A DNA stretch of 64,000 nucleotides from Salticus scenicus (lineage: Eukaryota > Arthropoda > Arachnida > Araneae > Salticidae): NCBI GenBank assembly GCA_963930645.1, contig OZ005662.1, forward strand, positions 79,676,841-79,740,840. The letters are read 5' to 3'. Both the position numbers and the translations under genes were made by a program. Each line of letters begins with the position of its first letter. Positions within the stretch are counted from its first letter, which is position 1. The notes beneath the pieces are model-generated. The model did no database searches and had not been told where the DNA came from. It worked only from the letters and a program-made list of their open reading frames with translations. This document shows positions 1-12,069 of the stretch, in pieces.

Positions 1-1560
1 TAGTAAGACAGGTCGAACAATTTCTTTCAGATAGCGATTTTGTCTTCGTTACCAATTGTTATCTATTACCTTGAATGGACGTTCAAAACTTTTTTATTTT
101 GTCATCTAAATATAAAGAGCTAAACAATTGTAACTGTATCTATACGGATTTTTAGTCCGGATTATATCAAAAATTGGTACACTTATGTATTAAAACGAAA
201 TCTAGGTAATTCTGTATTTTTGTGTTCAATCGAATAATTGCTTCAAAAGTAATAAAAATCCTACTTAAACTTGGAAAATTATTTTTAAAAAAATGTAAAG
301 AAAGAAATTAATGCCAAAAATATATGCGTAATTATACTTATTTTTATGTCGGAAAAAAAAAAGTGAAATTATTATTACTACATTATTAATTAAAATAAAA
401 TTTAGAAAATTCGTTCTAATTAAATGGAATAGCTACAGTATAGAACGGTAAATCTAGCTAATGCCGTATTTTTTAGTTCAACCGGATAATTGATTCAAAA
501 GGTCATAAAAAACCCACTTTAAAATTATAAAAAAGAAAAAAAGGAAGTTGATGCCAAAAATGAATATCTAAGTAAATATATTTTTCTTTGTGTCAAAAAA
601 TAAAATAAAAATAAATAAAAAACGAACGTGCAATTATTATTATTTTTAAATAATTAAAATGAATATCAGAAATATTGTACTAAAGAAACTGGACAGCCTC
701 AGTATAGAATGATACATTTATTATTATTATTATTATTATTGTTATTGTTATAAATTGAAAAAAAATAAAAGCAAACTTGCATGCATTTATTATGATTAGT
801 TAGCTGAGAAATTCTATTTAAAATATTTATAATTAACATTTTTTAAATTACTGCAAATAAAGTTTCTAAAATAGTGATGTCAATTTCTAATAAATTAAAA
901 TAAATGGAAAAAGATTAAACTTAGTTAAAGAAAAAAAAAAAAAAAAAAAAATGAAAATGAAAATTTCTAAAAATAAAGAAATTTTGTAACATAAGTTTAA
1001 CTATTAAAAAATTATTAAAAGTATAAAGACTATGCACAGAATGATTTTATTATTCATGATCTGTAATTTGCATAACTTCAAAACTACTCCATAAAAATTA
1101 AAAAAGTTAATATCTACAAGGAGGAATTTAAAAAATTATATATATATTTGGAAATTGTTCAATTTAATCATTTAAAAATAAGGACGAAACGAATAGCGAT
1201 TTTGCCGAATGCCGCATATCGGTATCCACCTGACATCAGTGTTTCAGATATATCCGGCAAATATTACTCTCTGTTAAATCCCTACGTTTAAATTTTAAAA
1301 TTGGTGATTTTCAAAAGAAAAATGAAAGTATCTAAGCAAGCGCGCGCGCCTTTTTTTTTTTTTTTTTTTTTTTGTCCTGCTCATAAGTAAAGAGTAAAAT
1401 AAAAAACAAGTAACACTTGAAAAACATAAAAGACTTAAAAATTGACCTTTATATATATTCAAATATATTTCTTTTTTATATCGAATAAAAACTGAATGTA
1501 CACACATTTTCTTTTAAATAATTAAATTTGAGAAAAATCGGGCTAAAAAAATTGATTCAG
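1..1560. repeat. AT-rich non-coding DNA with a 252-bp direct duplication
   Basis: No gene is visible. Two diverged copies of a unit of about 252 bp lie head to tail, one starting near 198 and one near 450. Both open with AAATCTAG-TAAT, continue through a TTCAA-CG-ATAATTG block and end at a GTATAGAA motif near 437 and 700. The rest is homopolymer runs (poly-A near 930, poly-T near 1350) and short ATT or TA runs. The open frame at 1295-1507 on the minus strand is driven by the poly-T run and is not believed. Confidence 0.6.
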
Positions 1561-1599
1561 TTTAGAACTCCTTGACGAATTTTGAAATTTGGCACCGTC

Positions 1600-2872
1600 G
1601 TAGCTCCGATGTTTCTAGCCAAGATCTTTACTTACGCAATTGCGATAACAATTTAATTCATCGCCAAAATGACAACAACAGTTTAAAAGCTGCCAAGGGG
1701 CTCCTATGCTAAACTTATCGGACCAGTTTTAAAATATTTTTTAGAATACTGGTATACTAACCCTATTAAATTTGAAAATTGTATTTTGAAAATTTTGGGA
1801 GTTATTCGAAATTCAAAAATTTTTTAACATAATGGCGTAGGCTCAACATTTTGCTTTGTAAAGCTTGTATCAAGAATGAATAAGCGTAAAGAAGTCGGAT
1901 AAATTCTAAAATATTATTTATGATACTTGCATGAACTATATGAAATTTGAAAATTCTACTTTAAAATTGCATGAGTTAAATGAAATGTAATATTTTTTAA
2001 CATGACAGCATAGGGCAAAATTTTCCTTTGTAAAGATTATCTCATGAATGAAGCAGTGTATAAGAATGTAATAGTAGAATGTAGGATTGCATTTAAAATA
2101 TTATTTATCATAATGGCATTGACCGTATAGTTATTTCAAAATTCTACTTTGAAAACTTCGTGAGTTATTTGAAATTTATTTATTACTTTCTTCTATATTC
2201 AATAGAAGAGGGTATCGGATTCGTAAAAATTTTCGATCTCGGGTTTTTGATGGATTTACACGTTTTGAGAGATGTAGAACACGATTGGACCATTTTTAGA
2301 AAATGTCTATCTGTCTGTCTGCGTGTGTGTGTGAGAGAAAATTTTGTGGCAACTCTATCTCAGGAACTGCTGCAAAGAATTTCATACAAATTGGTATGTA
2401 GTTGCACCTTGATATAAATTAGTGCCTATCAACTTTTGGTAAAAATTGTCTTACAGGTTGCGTTGCCATCCCGCTTTTTCTAAATTTTTAACATGGTGGT
2501 ATAGGACAAAATTTTGTATAAATGTGCATAAGGAAATTATTTTTTAATAAACATTATGAAATTTACAAGAATCATTTATAATAGAGATAGTCAACTGGGA
2601 AAAAAGTTTTGTATGTGCACGAGCCACGCCTCCCCCCCTTGATGGGAGTAAATTTTCATGATGGGTATCTTTCAAAAGAGCTCGCCAATACCTTTAAAAC
2701 GAATGGTTGAACCATAAATGTGTCTGGTTGTACGTTAGTTAGTAAACTAATATATTCTGAAGAAGGAATCATTATAAAGTCGTCGGACCAGTTTTAAAAT
2801 ATTTTTTGGGATACTGGCATAAATTCTATTGAGTTTTAAAATTCTTTTTCGAAATTTCGGGAATTATTCGAT

Positions 2873-2904
<32 letters not shown>

Positions 2905-3056
2905 CATAGGGGCATAGGTCTACATCTTGTTTTATAAATATTGTATAAAAAATGAGCAAGCGCAAATAAGTCAGATGAATTCTAAAATGTTATTTATTAT
3001 AATGGCACGAACTATATGGATTTTGAAATTTTTACTTTAAAATTTCACAAGTTAAA

Positions 3057-3096
<40 letters not shown>

Positions 3097-3530
3097 CCGT
3101 AGCATTCAGTAGTAATTTAAAATTTATTAAATTTTATTAGTAATTCAAACAGTTAATACCATCAATATCAAAGTCTACCCAAATGAAAAATGAAATAAAG
3201 TTAAAGCAAAATGAAATAAAACAAATTGGACTTAGATAACAGCATATTTGTATTCTAACTTTTTCAAGGGCCTGGTAGACTACGAAACATTCAAAGTGAA
3301 TTTTTTCTGTCGCAAAGATAGCAACAGTTAAATATCTCTTTGTGCCAAGGCTCGAAACATTCACAGCATCCAAAACAAGGTAGAAAAAAAAATATATATA
3401 TTAACATGACAGCATAGGGCAAATTTTCGCTTCCTAAAGATTATCTCACGAATGAGTCAGTGTAAAGAACTAGAATTGTATTAAAAATATTATTTCTGAT
3501 AATGACATTAGAAAAGATGGTCAATATACT
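1600..3530 (+). repeat. Modular tandem-repeat family A, copy 1
   Basis: Related monomers of about 175 bp recur, marked by a TTAACAT-A-GGC-TAGG motif at 1825, 1998, 2488, 2901 and 3402. Between them a leader starts near 2184 (TTTCTTCTATATTCAATAGAAG, an imperfect hairpin), followed by AAAAATTTTCGA, ACACGTTTTGAG, a TCTGTCTGTCTG run near 2309 and a CTATCTCAGGAACTGCTG block near 2355. Other copies lie near 6.8-7.4, 42.3-43.0, 45.36-45.6 and 54.0-55.0 kb. I see no coding potential; the reading frame at 2160-2417 simply crosses the leader. The sequence is interrupted by (AT)n at 3060-3095. Confidence 0.6.
2576..2715 (+). repeat. Dispersed repeat B, copy 1
   Basis: About 140 bp, starting ATAATAGAGATAGT-AACTGGGAAAA and ending AATGGTTGAACCAT, recurs at 45751-45914 in the same orientation with very few differences. 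The two copies share the 3' block TTTCAAAAGAGCTCGCCAAT exactly. No open frame or terminal repeat is visible, so the element class is unknown. Confidence 0.65.
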
Positions 3531-3639
3531 TGAAAAAAAAGAAAAAAAAAAAAAAAAAAAAGTATATTACATGCATTATACAAATACTCACCCATTTTGC
3601 CCAAACTATGCCTTATAGAAATATTTTTTAGTATTTTAG

Positions 3640-3860
3640 GAAATATACAATACGCAACATAGGCCTAATTCAAAAGAATATTCAATATATACATTTATAT
3701 ATTTATATATTTTTTTAATATACACAAGGTAATCAGATAATTAGATATATATTTTTATACAATACGTATATATATTTATTATTTATATATTTTTTTAATA
3801 TACACAAGGTAATCAGATTATTAGATATATATATATATGTATATATTTTTTTTAGAGGGG
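3640..3860. repeat. Local AT-rich duplication
   Basis: A block of about 80 bp containing TTAATATACACAAGGTAATC is present twice, near 3714 and 3795, separated and followed by TA-rich simple sequence. It is followed by G-rich and A-rich runs. No gene is seen from here to 4198. Confidence 0.6.
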
Positions 3861-4198
3861 GAGGGGGGGACATTTTTTCAAAAAAAAAAAAAAAACGAGA
3901 CAAAATGGCTTGGAATTATTTCACACATGCAAAGAAGATTTAAGTCTAGTCTCTGTAATAAACAAATACATAAAATAATTAAATAACATATTTACGAAGT
4001 TCAATATAAAATAAACATGTAAGATGAGGAGGAAGAGGGGACAGGAATTGATTGATTAGAAATCGTGTCTAAAAAGAAAAACTGTAGAAAATTACACAGC
4101 AATTACACCATAAGCAATTACACCACTGGAAAATGAAAGCAGTACTTTTCAAAAGAAAACTGAAGTATATGAATACGATTGGTACCTTTGCAAACATA

Positions 4199-5233
4199 CA
4201 CTATCTACCAATAAGTATTTGGACACTTTCGAATTCAGGCGTTTTGTCAAAAATCTAAAAAAAATTCTTTATTAGTCTTCTTGAAACTTTAGTAGTGTAG
4301 AAAACATGTTATATCTCATGTATATCAGTAAAAGTTGCGTCCTGAAGAGGAAAAGGGGACAAGTAAAAAATTAAACAACAGACAAAATATTTTCAACCAC
4401 ACTTTAAAAAATAATGCTTTAAATGCGTTTTGGCTGAAGCATGTGATTAAGAATATTTTTCTCATTATCTGTATAAATTTTTATGAGGCTACCACATATA
4501 TTCATGAAGATATAACGGGGAAAAAAAAAAAAAAAAAATTTCTTTTACTTCCATTACTCGTTTACCGTAGGTAATGGAAGTACTGTATTCGGTACGAAAA
4601 TTTGATATCGAGATTTCACCTGATTTACATGTTTTGAGGTCTCCTGAGTCTAAAAAAAGTGCTTTTTGGCAACTGGTCAGTGTGTGTGTGGGGGGGGGGG
4701 AAGGGAATCTTCTGACTGTCATATCTCCAAAACTAATAAAGATGAAGCTACGAAACTTCAGAAATAAAGCAGAACTAGTGTACAGATGAATTTTCCAAAT
4801 TTTGAAGAAAATTGGAAAACCGGAAGGGAGATTTGCGAAACCGGAAGTGGGGACGTAAATCTGAATCTCAAAAACGGCTCTAACGACTTTCTTTAAAACT
4901 GTTGCATAAACCCATTTTAGATATCCTTTCTCGTGCTTTACGTGGTCATTACAGGAAAATTAATAGTCATCCTGATCAGGTAGATCTGCTTTAGTTCTCG
5001 AAAATTGGTGTATCATAAAAAAAAAAAAAAAAAAAACTATTATTTTTATTATCTCCCCCCCCCCCCTTTGGTATGTAAACTCTATTTTATGTCGTTACGT
5101 TTTCATGCGTTTACGGCAAACGTGTATCAACTTTCTCTTACTGGAAAATTTTTTGTTGTCTATTTCATTAGCTCAATTCTATGTCTTCTGATCACATTAT
5201 CTCAAAAATGTCCAAATAATACGTGTAATAGTG
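4199..5233. mobile_element. Decayed Tc1-like element bounded by inverted termini
   Basis: The left end reads CTACCAATAAGTATTTGGAC (4204-4223) and the right end, read on the minus strand, has CACGTATTATTTGGACATTT (ending near 5206). Both contain the ATTTGGACA core common in Tc1-like termini. No transposase frame survives. A hairpin-leader repeat of family A is inserted at about 4553-4990 (TTACCGTAGGTAATGG, then CATATCTCCAAAACTAAT near 4720). The open frames at 4335, 4489 and 4574 are short and cross repeats. Confidence 0.4.
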
Positions 5234-5294
5234 GGTAAGGGAAGTCATGTAGTTGTTTCACACCAGATTTTGTTTTCACAGGTTTCAAGCATTA

Positions 5295-5825
5295 CTTTTT
5301 ACAGGGTGATCCCAAACAGTTTCACTTTTCTTTAATTTTTTACTGGTCCTCCTTTCACTTTCGGCAAAAACTTTAACTAAAATATGTGGAGTATAGCATG
5401 TTCATCACATTCCTGAAATTTCAAGATGGTTTATCTAGAACTTTTTGAGATATTAAAAAAAATACCTGAAATCAAAAGTGTCCGGTCATTTATGGAAAGG
5501 AAGAGTACCTCTCAAAACCCCCCCTATATATACATACTAATAGATATTAGTCTTATTTTATTTATCTACAGCTGTTACTTTTTTAGCTCTCTGCTGTATG
5601 AATACGAGTATCATTTGTCTTATTATATATATATATAAAATCACACAGAGAAAAATTATTCTGAACTATTTCTCGCTATATTTGAACAATTAAACTTGAA
5701 GTATTTTGTTCTTTACCGATTTCTGTAAAAATTGTAAAATATATAAAAGATACATATAGATCTCGCCGCGCTTGAAATGATGCTGCCCCAGTTGTTCTAA
5801 ATTTCTCACTGCAATCATTTAAAAA

Positions 5826-5859
<34 letters not shown>

Positions 5860-5898
5860 TTTATTTATTTATTAACATTTGTTTTTGTACCATGTTAT

Positions 5899-5929
<31 letters not shown>

Positions 5930-6600
5930 GCATTATTATTAAACAAAATGTAAATAAAATTTTCTTACTAGTATTCTAATTAAATAACAAACGCAACACG
6001 TTTTGAAAGAAATGAAATATTCATCCGGAAATAAAAAAGACATGTTACCCAAATGAAATTCCTCTCTGTCTCATGTTTTCTTCAACCTTGGTAGCACGCT
6101 CTGAAGAAAAAAAATAAAAAAAGATTCTTTTCTTTTGATACGTCATCAGTGTTGACCCCCAACTGAAAGTTTATTTTTGTTGGATGTTTTTAAAATATAC
6201 ATAAGCGGTTTTACTTGTAGTATATGAGACATAGAGATTGAAGTTATAAATTGTATTTTCTATTTCTCTAGCACACTCCCCCCCCCTCCCTCCCCTCCGT
6301 CAGTATATGGCCTTCTTTCAGTTTATAAAGAATTATTTAAACTTTACTCTTTCAGTGAGATGTCAAAATTGGGTGTTCGTGAGTCGAAGCTGGAAATTTT
6401 ATTTTTATTTTCTCCTTTATGTCTTGAAAAGTGACAGATAATGAAAAACACTCATTTAAAACTAGTATGTTGTGGCTAGCAAAAAAACTTTCTTCTGTAT
6501 TTTCCTATAGAAATTTATGCAATACAAATTATTTATTATTATTATTATTTACATTTTGAATGCTGACTTTTTTTCATCTTAGAGACGTATTACACGAAAT
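5295..6600. other. AT-rich intergenic sequence with microsatellites
   Basis: A Tc1-like TIR-looking start (TACAGGGTGATCCCAAACAG) sits near 5302 but no matching right end was found. Long poly-A, TA and poly-T runs occupy 5821-5930, C-runs lie near 6275, and an ATT run lies near 6530. No credible gene is seen. Confidence 0.5.
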
Positions 6601-6739
6601 GGCCAACGTGATTAAATTTGTACCGTGCAGATAGCGTACATCCTGTTCTCGGGAACATTTTCAATAAAGCAGCGCCTCCTGTCGGCCGATATGCACCCAA
6701 ATTGACTCAGCATTTTAAATCTCTGCCTTTTTACATATC

Positions 6740-7375
6740 AAATTTAGTTCGACTATACGCAACAGATCCAGAGATAGAGCCTTCTGTAAACTGCGGAAAT
6801 CGTAGTATAACAGTGTCACCTATTGAGGGACTGGCATCAAAAGTTGATAGACATTAAGTTAGGTTAAGGTGAATCTACATATACATTTATATGTAAATCT
6901 GTGCATTAGTTCCTGAGATAAAGCTTTCCCTAAAATATCAGAAATAGCTTTATAGTAGCCCCACCTGTTGAACTATTGACACCAAATGTAAAAAGCATTA
7001 ACTCATGTCAAAGTGCATCGACATATGCACTTATATCAAATTTTACGCAGTAGTTCATGAGATATAGCATTCCCTGATATTGTGAAAATTGCTGTGTAAA
7101 AGTGCCACCTGTTGAGCGATTAGCACAAAAAATTGATAGGCTTCAGTTTATGTCAAGATTGAACTACATATAAATTTATTGGTAAATCTGAGCAGTAGTT
7201 CCTGGGACATAATTGGAATGAAATTTTTATCTCATACACACAGACAGACGTTTCCTAAAAATAGATAAATCGCGTTCTGGATCTTTCAAAACGTGTAAAT
7301 CTATCAAAAGAAAATAGAAAATTTTTACAAATCCAAAATTTTCTTCTATTGAGTACAGAAGAAAGTAAAAAGACA
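6740..7375 (-). repeat. Repeat family A, minus-strand copy with 145-bp monomers
   Basis: On the plus strand a CACCT-TTGAG motif recurs at 6817, 6962 and 7106, giving spacings of 145 and 144 bp. Each occurrence is followed by CA-CAAA---TTGATAG. On the minus strand the block starts at 7375 with a leader (TTTCTTCTGTACTCAATAGAAG), then AAAATTTTC and ACACGTTTTGAAAG, the TCTGTCTGTG run near 7240 and the GTCCCAGGAACTACTGC block near 7205. This is the same module order as the copy near 2.2 kb. A single related unit lies at 41385-41500. Confidence 0.65.
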
Positions 7376-7849
7376 AAGCACCTTTGTTCTTCTTCTTCTT
7401 TTTTTTTTTTTTCTTTTAATCTTTTTAAATTTCAAGCATTTAAAATTTAATATTTTTTGGTTACTTTTTTTAGCCTACTATTATTCTTTTCATACGAATA
7501 TCCGAAAATATACAGCTTTATTTATTTATTTATTTATTTTTAATCCCCCAATAGTAAAATTCTAAATTGTGTACCTTAGTCTGAAAAGGCAAGGTAACGA
7601 ATAATCGCTATAAAATGTATTTTGTATTTCCCTGCCCGTCTACCCTCCACCAATATGGCATCTTCCCTTGAATTTAAAAAGAATTTTTCAAACTTTACTT
7701 TTCCAGTGAAATGTCAAATTGAATGTCCGTTAGTCAAAGTGGGAATTTTTTACTTTTATTTTTTCGTCTTTTGGCTATTCCTTTACTTCCTGGAAAGAAC
7801 ATATAATAAAAAAATACTCATCTAAATAAAGAATCTCCTTCCTTTTTTC

Positions 7850-8060
7850 GGCCTACCAGCGGCTGAGAGATTCTGTCCTCGAAGCTGGTAGACGTGAAGT
7901 GCCGGGTTCGATCCCAGGTGCACTCGTCAGCCTAGCCGTTCTGAGTTTTCCGTGGTTTTTTCCGAAAGACGAATAAATGCGGGGTATGCCCTTAGAAAGT
8001 CCCCCCCCCCCCCATTGCACACAGAGGGCCATTTCTAATAATTTCGGGCTCCATTCTAAT
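7850..8060 (+). repeat. tRNA-derived SINE, copy 1
   Basis: The segment has a pol III B-box-like GGTTCGATCCC at 7904-7914 and an upstream tRNA-like half (CTACCAGCGGCTGAGAGATT). It continues with CACTCGTCAG and GTGGTTTTTTCCGAAA. A diverged copy at 61785-61920 shares AAGCTGG-AGACG, the B box, CTCGTC and GTGGTTTTCTCCGAAA in the same order and spacing. The downstream C-run near 8001 is simple sequence. Confidence 0.6.
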
Positions 8061-9020
8061 AACGATACCAATACTTTTACTTTTTCTCTTTTTAAATTTC
8101 CAGTATATAAAATTTAATATTTTTCGGTTAGCTTTTCTTTTTAGCCTGCGATTGTTCTTTTCAACCTCCCGCAAAAACTAAATAAATAAAATAAAAAATT
8201 AATTAATTAATTAAAAAAAAAAATAAAGTCTTTATATTTTCATAAATATACAGTTTTTTTTTTTTTCTTTTGTTTAACCTTTAAGGAAAATCCTAAATTG
8301 TATGTTTCTTAGTCCGAAAAGGCAAGGGGAAGAATTATATTAATATTGTTAAAAATTATGTAACTTGAATTAAAAACTACTACTCAAACTCAAATGAAGA
8401 AATTTAGGAACGAAACGTTTTGACTCTAAAAGTGCACTTGTGAGGAAATAACAATCTTTGCTTTCCTTTCCTTTCTGTTAGACACCCCCTCTCACACTAC
8501 AACCACCTGCTTTGTTACTGGGGTACAGGGATGAAAAAGAGTGGGGACTGTCTAATCAATCACGCAGATAAGGAGGATCCGATGGGAGGCGGAGATTTTA
8601 AGAATTTTTCAGTATTTTCACAAAAATTCGCAATATCTCTAGAAGTATTTTTGATTTACGAAATTAGTAAAAATTATGGAAAAAAAGTATTTGAAAACTT
8701 CGAACTTTAAGGTCTACCGATTAAAATTTAATTTTTAAGGATATTTCACGGGTTTATTATTATAAAGTTGTAAATAGAACAATACCCTAGTTTTCCAAAG
8801 TTCCAAAATTGCAGTTAAAATCACAATCAAACAATAAGAGAAATCGAAAATTTAATAAAAAGGCGGCTTGTGATTTGATCTCAAATATCATGTGCAAAAA
8901 ACAAAATTCAAAAATATTAAAATGCGAATGAAAAATCTCTCTAAACATTTTACATAGGTTTTATACTAGCGTGTCATTTCTAAACTCTTTCGGGACAGTG
9001 CCCTTAACCATAACATAACA
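8061..9020. other. AT-rich non-coding stretch
   Basis: No gene, terminal repeat or tRNA signature is visible. The block around 8570-8780 looks like a long-decayed repeat but no second copy was found in the window. Confidence 0.4.
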
Positions 9021-9023
9021 TTT

Positions 9024-9301
9024 GGAGAACGAGGGATAGACCATGGTGGTCCAGCGAATCAGTCTGCCCTATCGCCGCACATATTATCTATGGATTACTA
9101 TTTTTTGTGAATGTGAATTCTCTCGTCTACGAAATCCGAATCCCCGTTGACAGCGCTGAGGACATTATAGCATGCATCGTTGCAGCTGCCAGGCAAATCC
9201 AAGACAATTTTATAATGATTAAGAATGTTCGAACATTCAGGCGGCGAAGATGTGAGGCCTGCATCATATGAGGTGCTTGTCAATTCAAACACCTCCTTTG
9301 A
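9024..9301 (+). pseudogene. Mariner-superfamily transposase C-terminal remnant
   Basis: The plus strand reads, with one frameshift near 9107 and one in-frame stop near 9270, as a degenerate DDE transposase C-terminus. The first part resembles RGIDHGGP...LSPHILSMDYYF, the place where intact relatives carry SPDL-P-DYFLWG. It is followed by VNSLVYEIRIPVDSAEDII, then IQDNF...NVRTFRRRRCEACII and QFKHLL. Order and spacing match the arthropod mariner/IS630-type family in which a VYETPV--EEDL block precedes RRCEACIE-GG--FEHLL. Only the last fifth of the enzyme remains and it cannot be functional. A 513-bp MITE begins 20 bp downstream. Confidence 0.65.
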
Positions 9302-9320
9302 TAGGACATTCCGATTTGTA

Positions 9321-9833
9321 CAGGGTGATTATAATTAAAGTTACGATTTCAAAACGCTATAATTTTAAAACTACCACTACCAGTCAGAATGACTTGATGT
9401 TTTACCAGACCAATCCTGAGACGATGGAATTTCGTTTGGCTAAGAAAAAAAAAAAAAAAATGTTTCTAGAATGTACTGTTAATGATCCGAAAGATGTTTG
9501 TTTCATGAAGTTCCTCTTGTCGCAGTCACTGTTTTCGCTGTAAACGTGTATTCTTGCCTTTTGCTAAAAACATTGTCCATAAGCCCTTGAAGTCTAATGT
9601 TTCCTGGTATTCTGTTCTATTGCTAATAACATTCCTGTGTGAATCTATTTAGGCACTTCCCCTGACGTTATCCTGATAGTGCAATCTACAAGCACATTTT
9701 GAAACTGTTTTTTTCCTTCATCAAAAGAAGTTCCATTGCCTCAAGATAGCTCTGATAAAATATCAAACAGTTCTGACCAGTAGTTTTAAAATTAAAGTGT
9801 TTTGAAATCGTAACTTTAATTATAATCACCCTG
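9321..9833. mobile_element. 513-bp MITE with long terminal inverted repeats
   Basis: The left terminus CAGGGTGATTATAATTAAAG continues as TTACGATTTCAAAACGCTAT and is mirrored at the right end, which reads TTTAATTATAATCACCCTG. The inverted match runs for roughly 50 bp. Both ends are flanked by TA, the Tc1/mariner-type target duplication. The interior has no transposase. A poly-A run at 9446 explains the short open frame here. Confidence 0.8.
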
Positions 9834-9835
9834 TA

Positions 9836-10360
9836 CTTGGAATTATTTATTTATTTATTTATTTGTTTTTTATGTTTATGAACAGCGAGTACGAAACATC
9901 TCTTTTCTCCTATTTTGTGTCTCTTCCTTGTATTTTATGTCTAAGGCTGGGATCGGTCTGATTCGTTTAAGACTATCGTAAGCGTAAATTCTCACTTAAG
10001 ATGGAATCAAAGCACAACTCGTATTGCTGTGTCTCACTCTCTTAAGCACACTTTGGAGATTCGTCTCTGGATGCGCTCGCAATCACAACAAAGCTCATTC
10101 TGCGTTGTAAAGTGCCTGTTTCATTTCTCTCGTGGGGGACCTACGCTGGAGGCACCGCAATAGCAATCGTTCACAAAACGGACATTTTAAGACTGATTCA
10201 CAGCAATCCCGGCCTAAAAAATGCGAAATACAAAAACGTTTCCAAAAGAGTACGCTCTAAACACCCACGCTTATTCAGTGCCATCTACCCTGTTACGAAG
10301 GTATTTTCGTGCACCTTACCTCCTCTCGAAGTTTTAACATCTTAGCTAGGACAACCTGTA
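9836..10360. other. Unassigned sequence, mixed composition
   Basis: Less AT-rich than its neighbours between about 9950 and 10340, with an open frame of 77 codons at 10112-10345 that I do not recognise. No splice signal of note and no repeat in the window support it. It may be part of an old element. Confidence 0.3.
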
Positions 10361-10363
10361 TAT

Positions 10364-11956
10364 ACTGATGCGTTCAAAGTTTCAGGCGAAACTAATTTTT
10401 CCCAATAGCTATTGGATAAATAAACATAAAAAGAAAGTAAATATTGCACCTTAAAGTTTATCAAATGTTCATTCGAAATATATAACTAGCAAATTTTTAC
10501 AATGAAAGGATTTAAATATAGAATGAAATACTTATAAATCCATTCATCAAAAATTTCGAGCCAAGCAATTAAAATTTCATAGTGACGTTATTTCCGAAGG
10601 GACTGATCCATAAAAAAAAAAAAAAAAGGCACGACAATATGGAAGAAGCTCGAGATTGTTTACACTTGTGTGTCAGTACTGTGAAGTCAAGAGGGCGAAG
10701 CACACTCTATTACAGATCCAAGAAACCCTTATTAAGTTACACCAGGGTTAACAAAGTTTCTGGTGATATTGCTTCAACATTATCTATTGGAAAATGAAAT
10801 GTTGATGATATTATTAAAAATGGAATGAAGCAAACATTTTGCAGACAAATCAGTAGCTGAATGACTCAGAAAAAATGACAAAGTCACTTGATAAAGTTAT
10901 TAAAAGAAAGGTAATTGTAATCCATAGAAAAATGCTGCAATTATCTCGCGTGATTTAATGAAGGAAAACTTGGTTAATGTTTGGCGTAGATTAAACCAAG
11001 TTGAACGTTTTAGTTGTTTCGGAGCAAAGAAACCGTTGATTAATATAAAGAATAAGAAGGCAAGATTAGAATTTGCTGAATCACATGAATATGAGACAGT
11101 CGAAGACTCGAAAAAAGTGTTATTTTCAAACGAAAGAAAAAAATGAATCATTTTTGAATATGAGGAAAAAGGGATATGTTCCACCACCAGACAACGCCAG
11201 GTATGATTCTAGCTATCAAATGTTGACTGTAAAATATGGAGGAGGAAGCATGATGCCGTGGGGGGCTTTTTAATATTAAAGCGTTGTTCCTTTAATGACA
11301 GCAAAAGGCACTATGGATAAAGTTATGTATAAAAACATTTAACGGACTAAAAAATTCCCTGTGCGCTCTGAAATGTGCTATGAAGGTGGATTCTGCAACA
11401 AGATAATGCCCGCATACTTTGTTCTGGACTAATTCTAGACATTTTTAACGTTAAAATTTCGTATTCATTTCGGTCAAGTCAATCTCCTGACTTAAATCCC
11501 ATTCAACATTTATGGGAAGAGCTAAAAGTAAAAGTAGCAGCTATTAATTCTTCAAATAAAGACATTATTGGAAAAAATTCAAGAGAAAGAATAAAAAATA
11601 TTCATGCAAGTACTAAGACTTTAATAGAGTCAGCGCCTCATCGGTGTTCTGCTGTAATAGCTTCAAAGGGCAAGATATTAAAAATATTTGACCTTCTGAT
11701 GTGTTAAAATAATATTTTTGACTATTCTGATAATTTGTATTTCACAAGTTTGGCCCGAAACATTTGATCACATAAATTTTACTTTTTTTGTTAAAATTTT
11801 ATATTGTTTTGTTAAATAAACATTTTATAAGTTGTTTATTTCGACAGTATAATTGATTTACTTCACATGATAATACTACAATTTTTTTTTTAATTTTTAT
11901 TCACACAACAGTTATTAATGAAAAATATTTGGCCCGAAACTTTTGCATGCAACTGT
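10364..11956 (+). mobile_element. Degenerate Tc1-like transposon
   Basis: The left terminus (TACTGATGCGTTCAAAGTTT) and the right terminus read on the minus strand (TACAGTTGCATGCAAAAGTT) are imperfect inverted repeats, each next to TA. The body encodes a broken plus-strand Tc1-type transposase. The right end lies about 60 bp before the splice acceptor of the MATH exon. A poly-A tract at 10611 and several stops show it is old. Confidence 0.75.
10640..11700 (+). pseudogene. Tc1-like transposase pseudogene
   Basis: Pieces of a DDE transposase follow each other in the right order but in shifting frames. An N-terminal DNA-binding region ends in SRDLMKENLVNVWRRLNQ (10948-11001). It is followed by LINIKNKKARLEFAESHEY, the catalytic-domain segment YVPPPDNARYDSSYQMLTVK with GGGSMMPWG (near 11175-11270), then KGTMDKVMY, QQDNAR near 11400 and SPDLNPIQHLWEELK near 11482-11530. 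In intact Tc1 enzymes these surround the D,D34E/D triad. Here the first D block reads LFSNERKK and a stop follows. At least four frameshifts or stops make it inactive. Confidence 0.75.
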
Positions 11957-12069
11957 ATATCTATCTATCTATCTATAAATGTGTGTGTAAATCTACAAAT
12001 ATTTTTTTGTTTCAGGTGAACTACTTGAAAATAAATTGGAATTTTACGCTGATAGGAAAAAGCTATAAA

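Noticed and set aside
11929..12015. N-terminal extension of the MATH protein from the upstream ATG at 11929
   Set aside because: The first 29 codons run through the Tc1 terminus and an ATCT microsatellite and stop at a good splice acceptor, so they are intron or flank.
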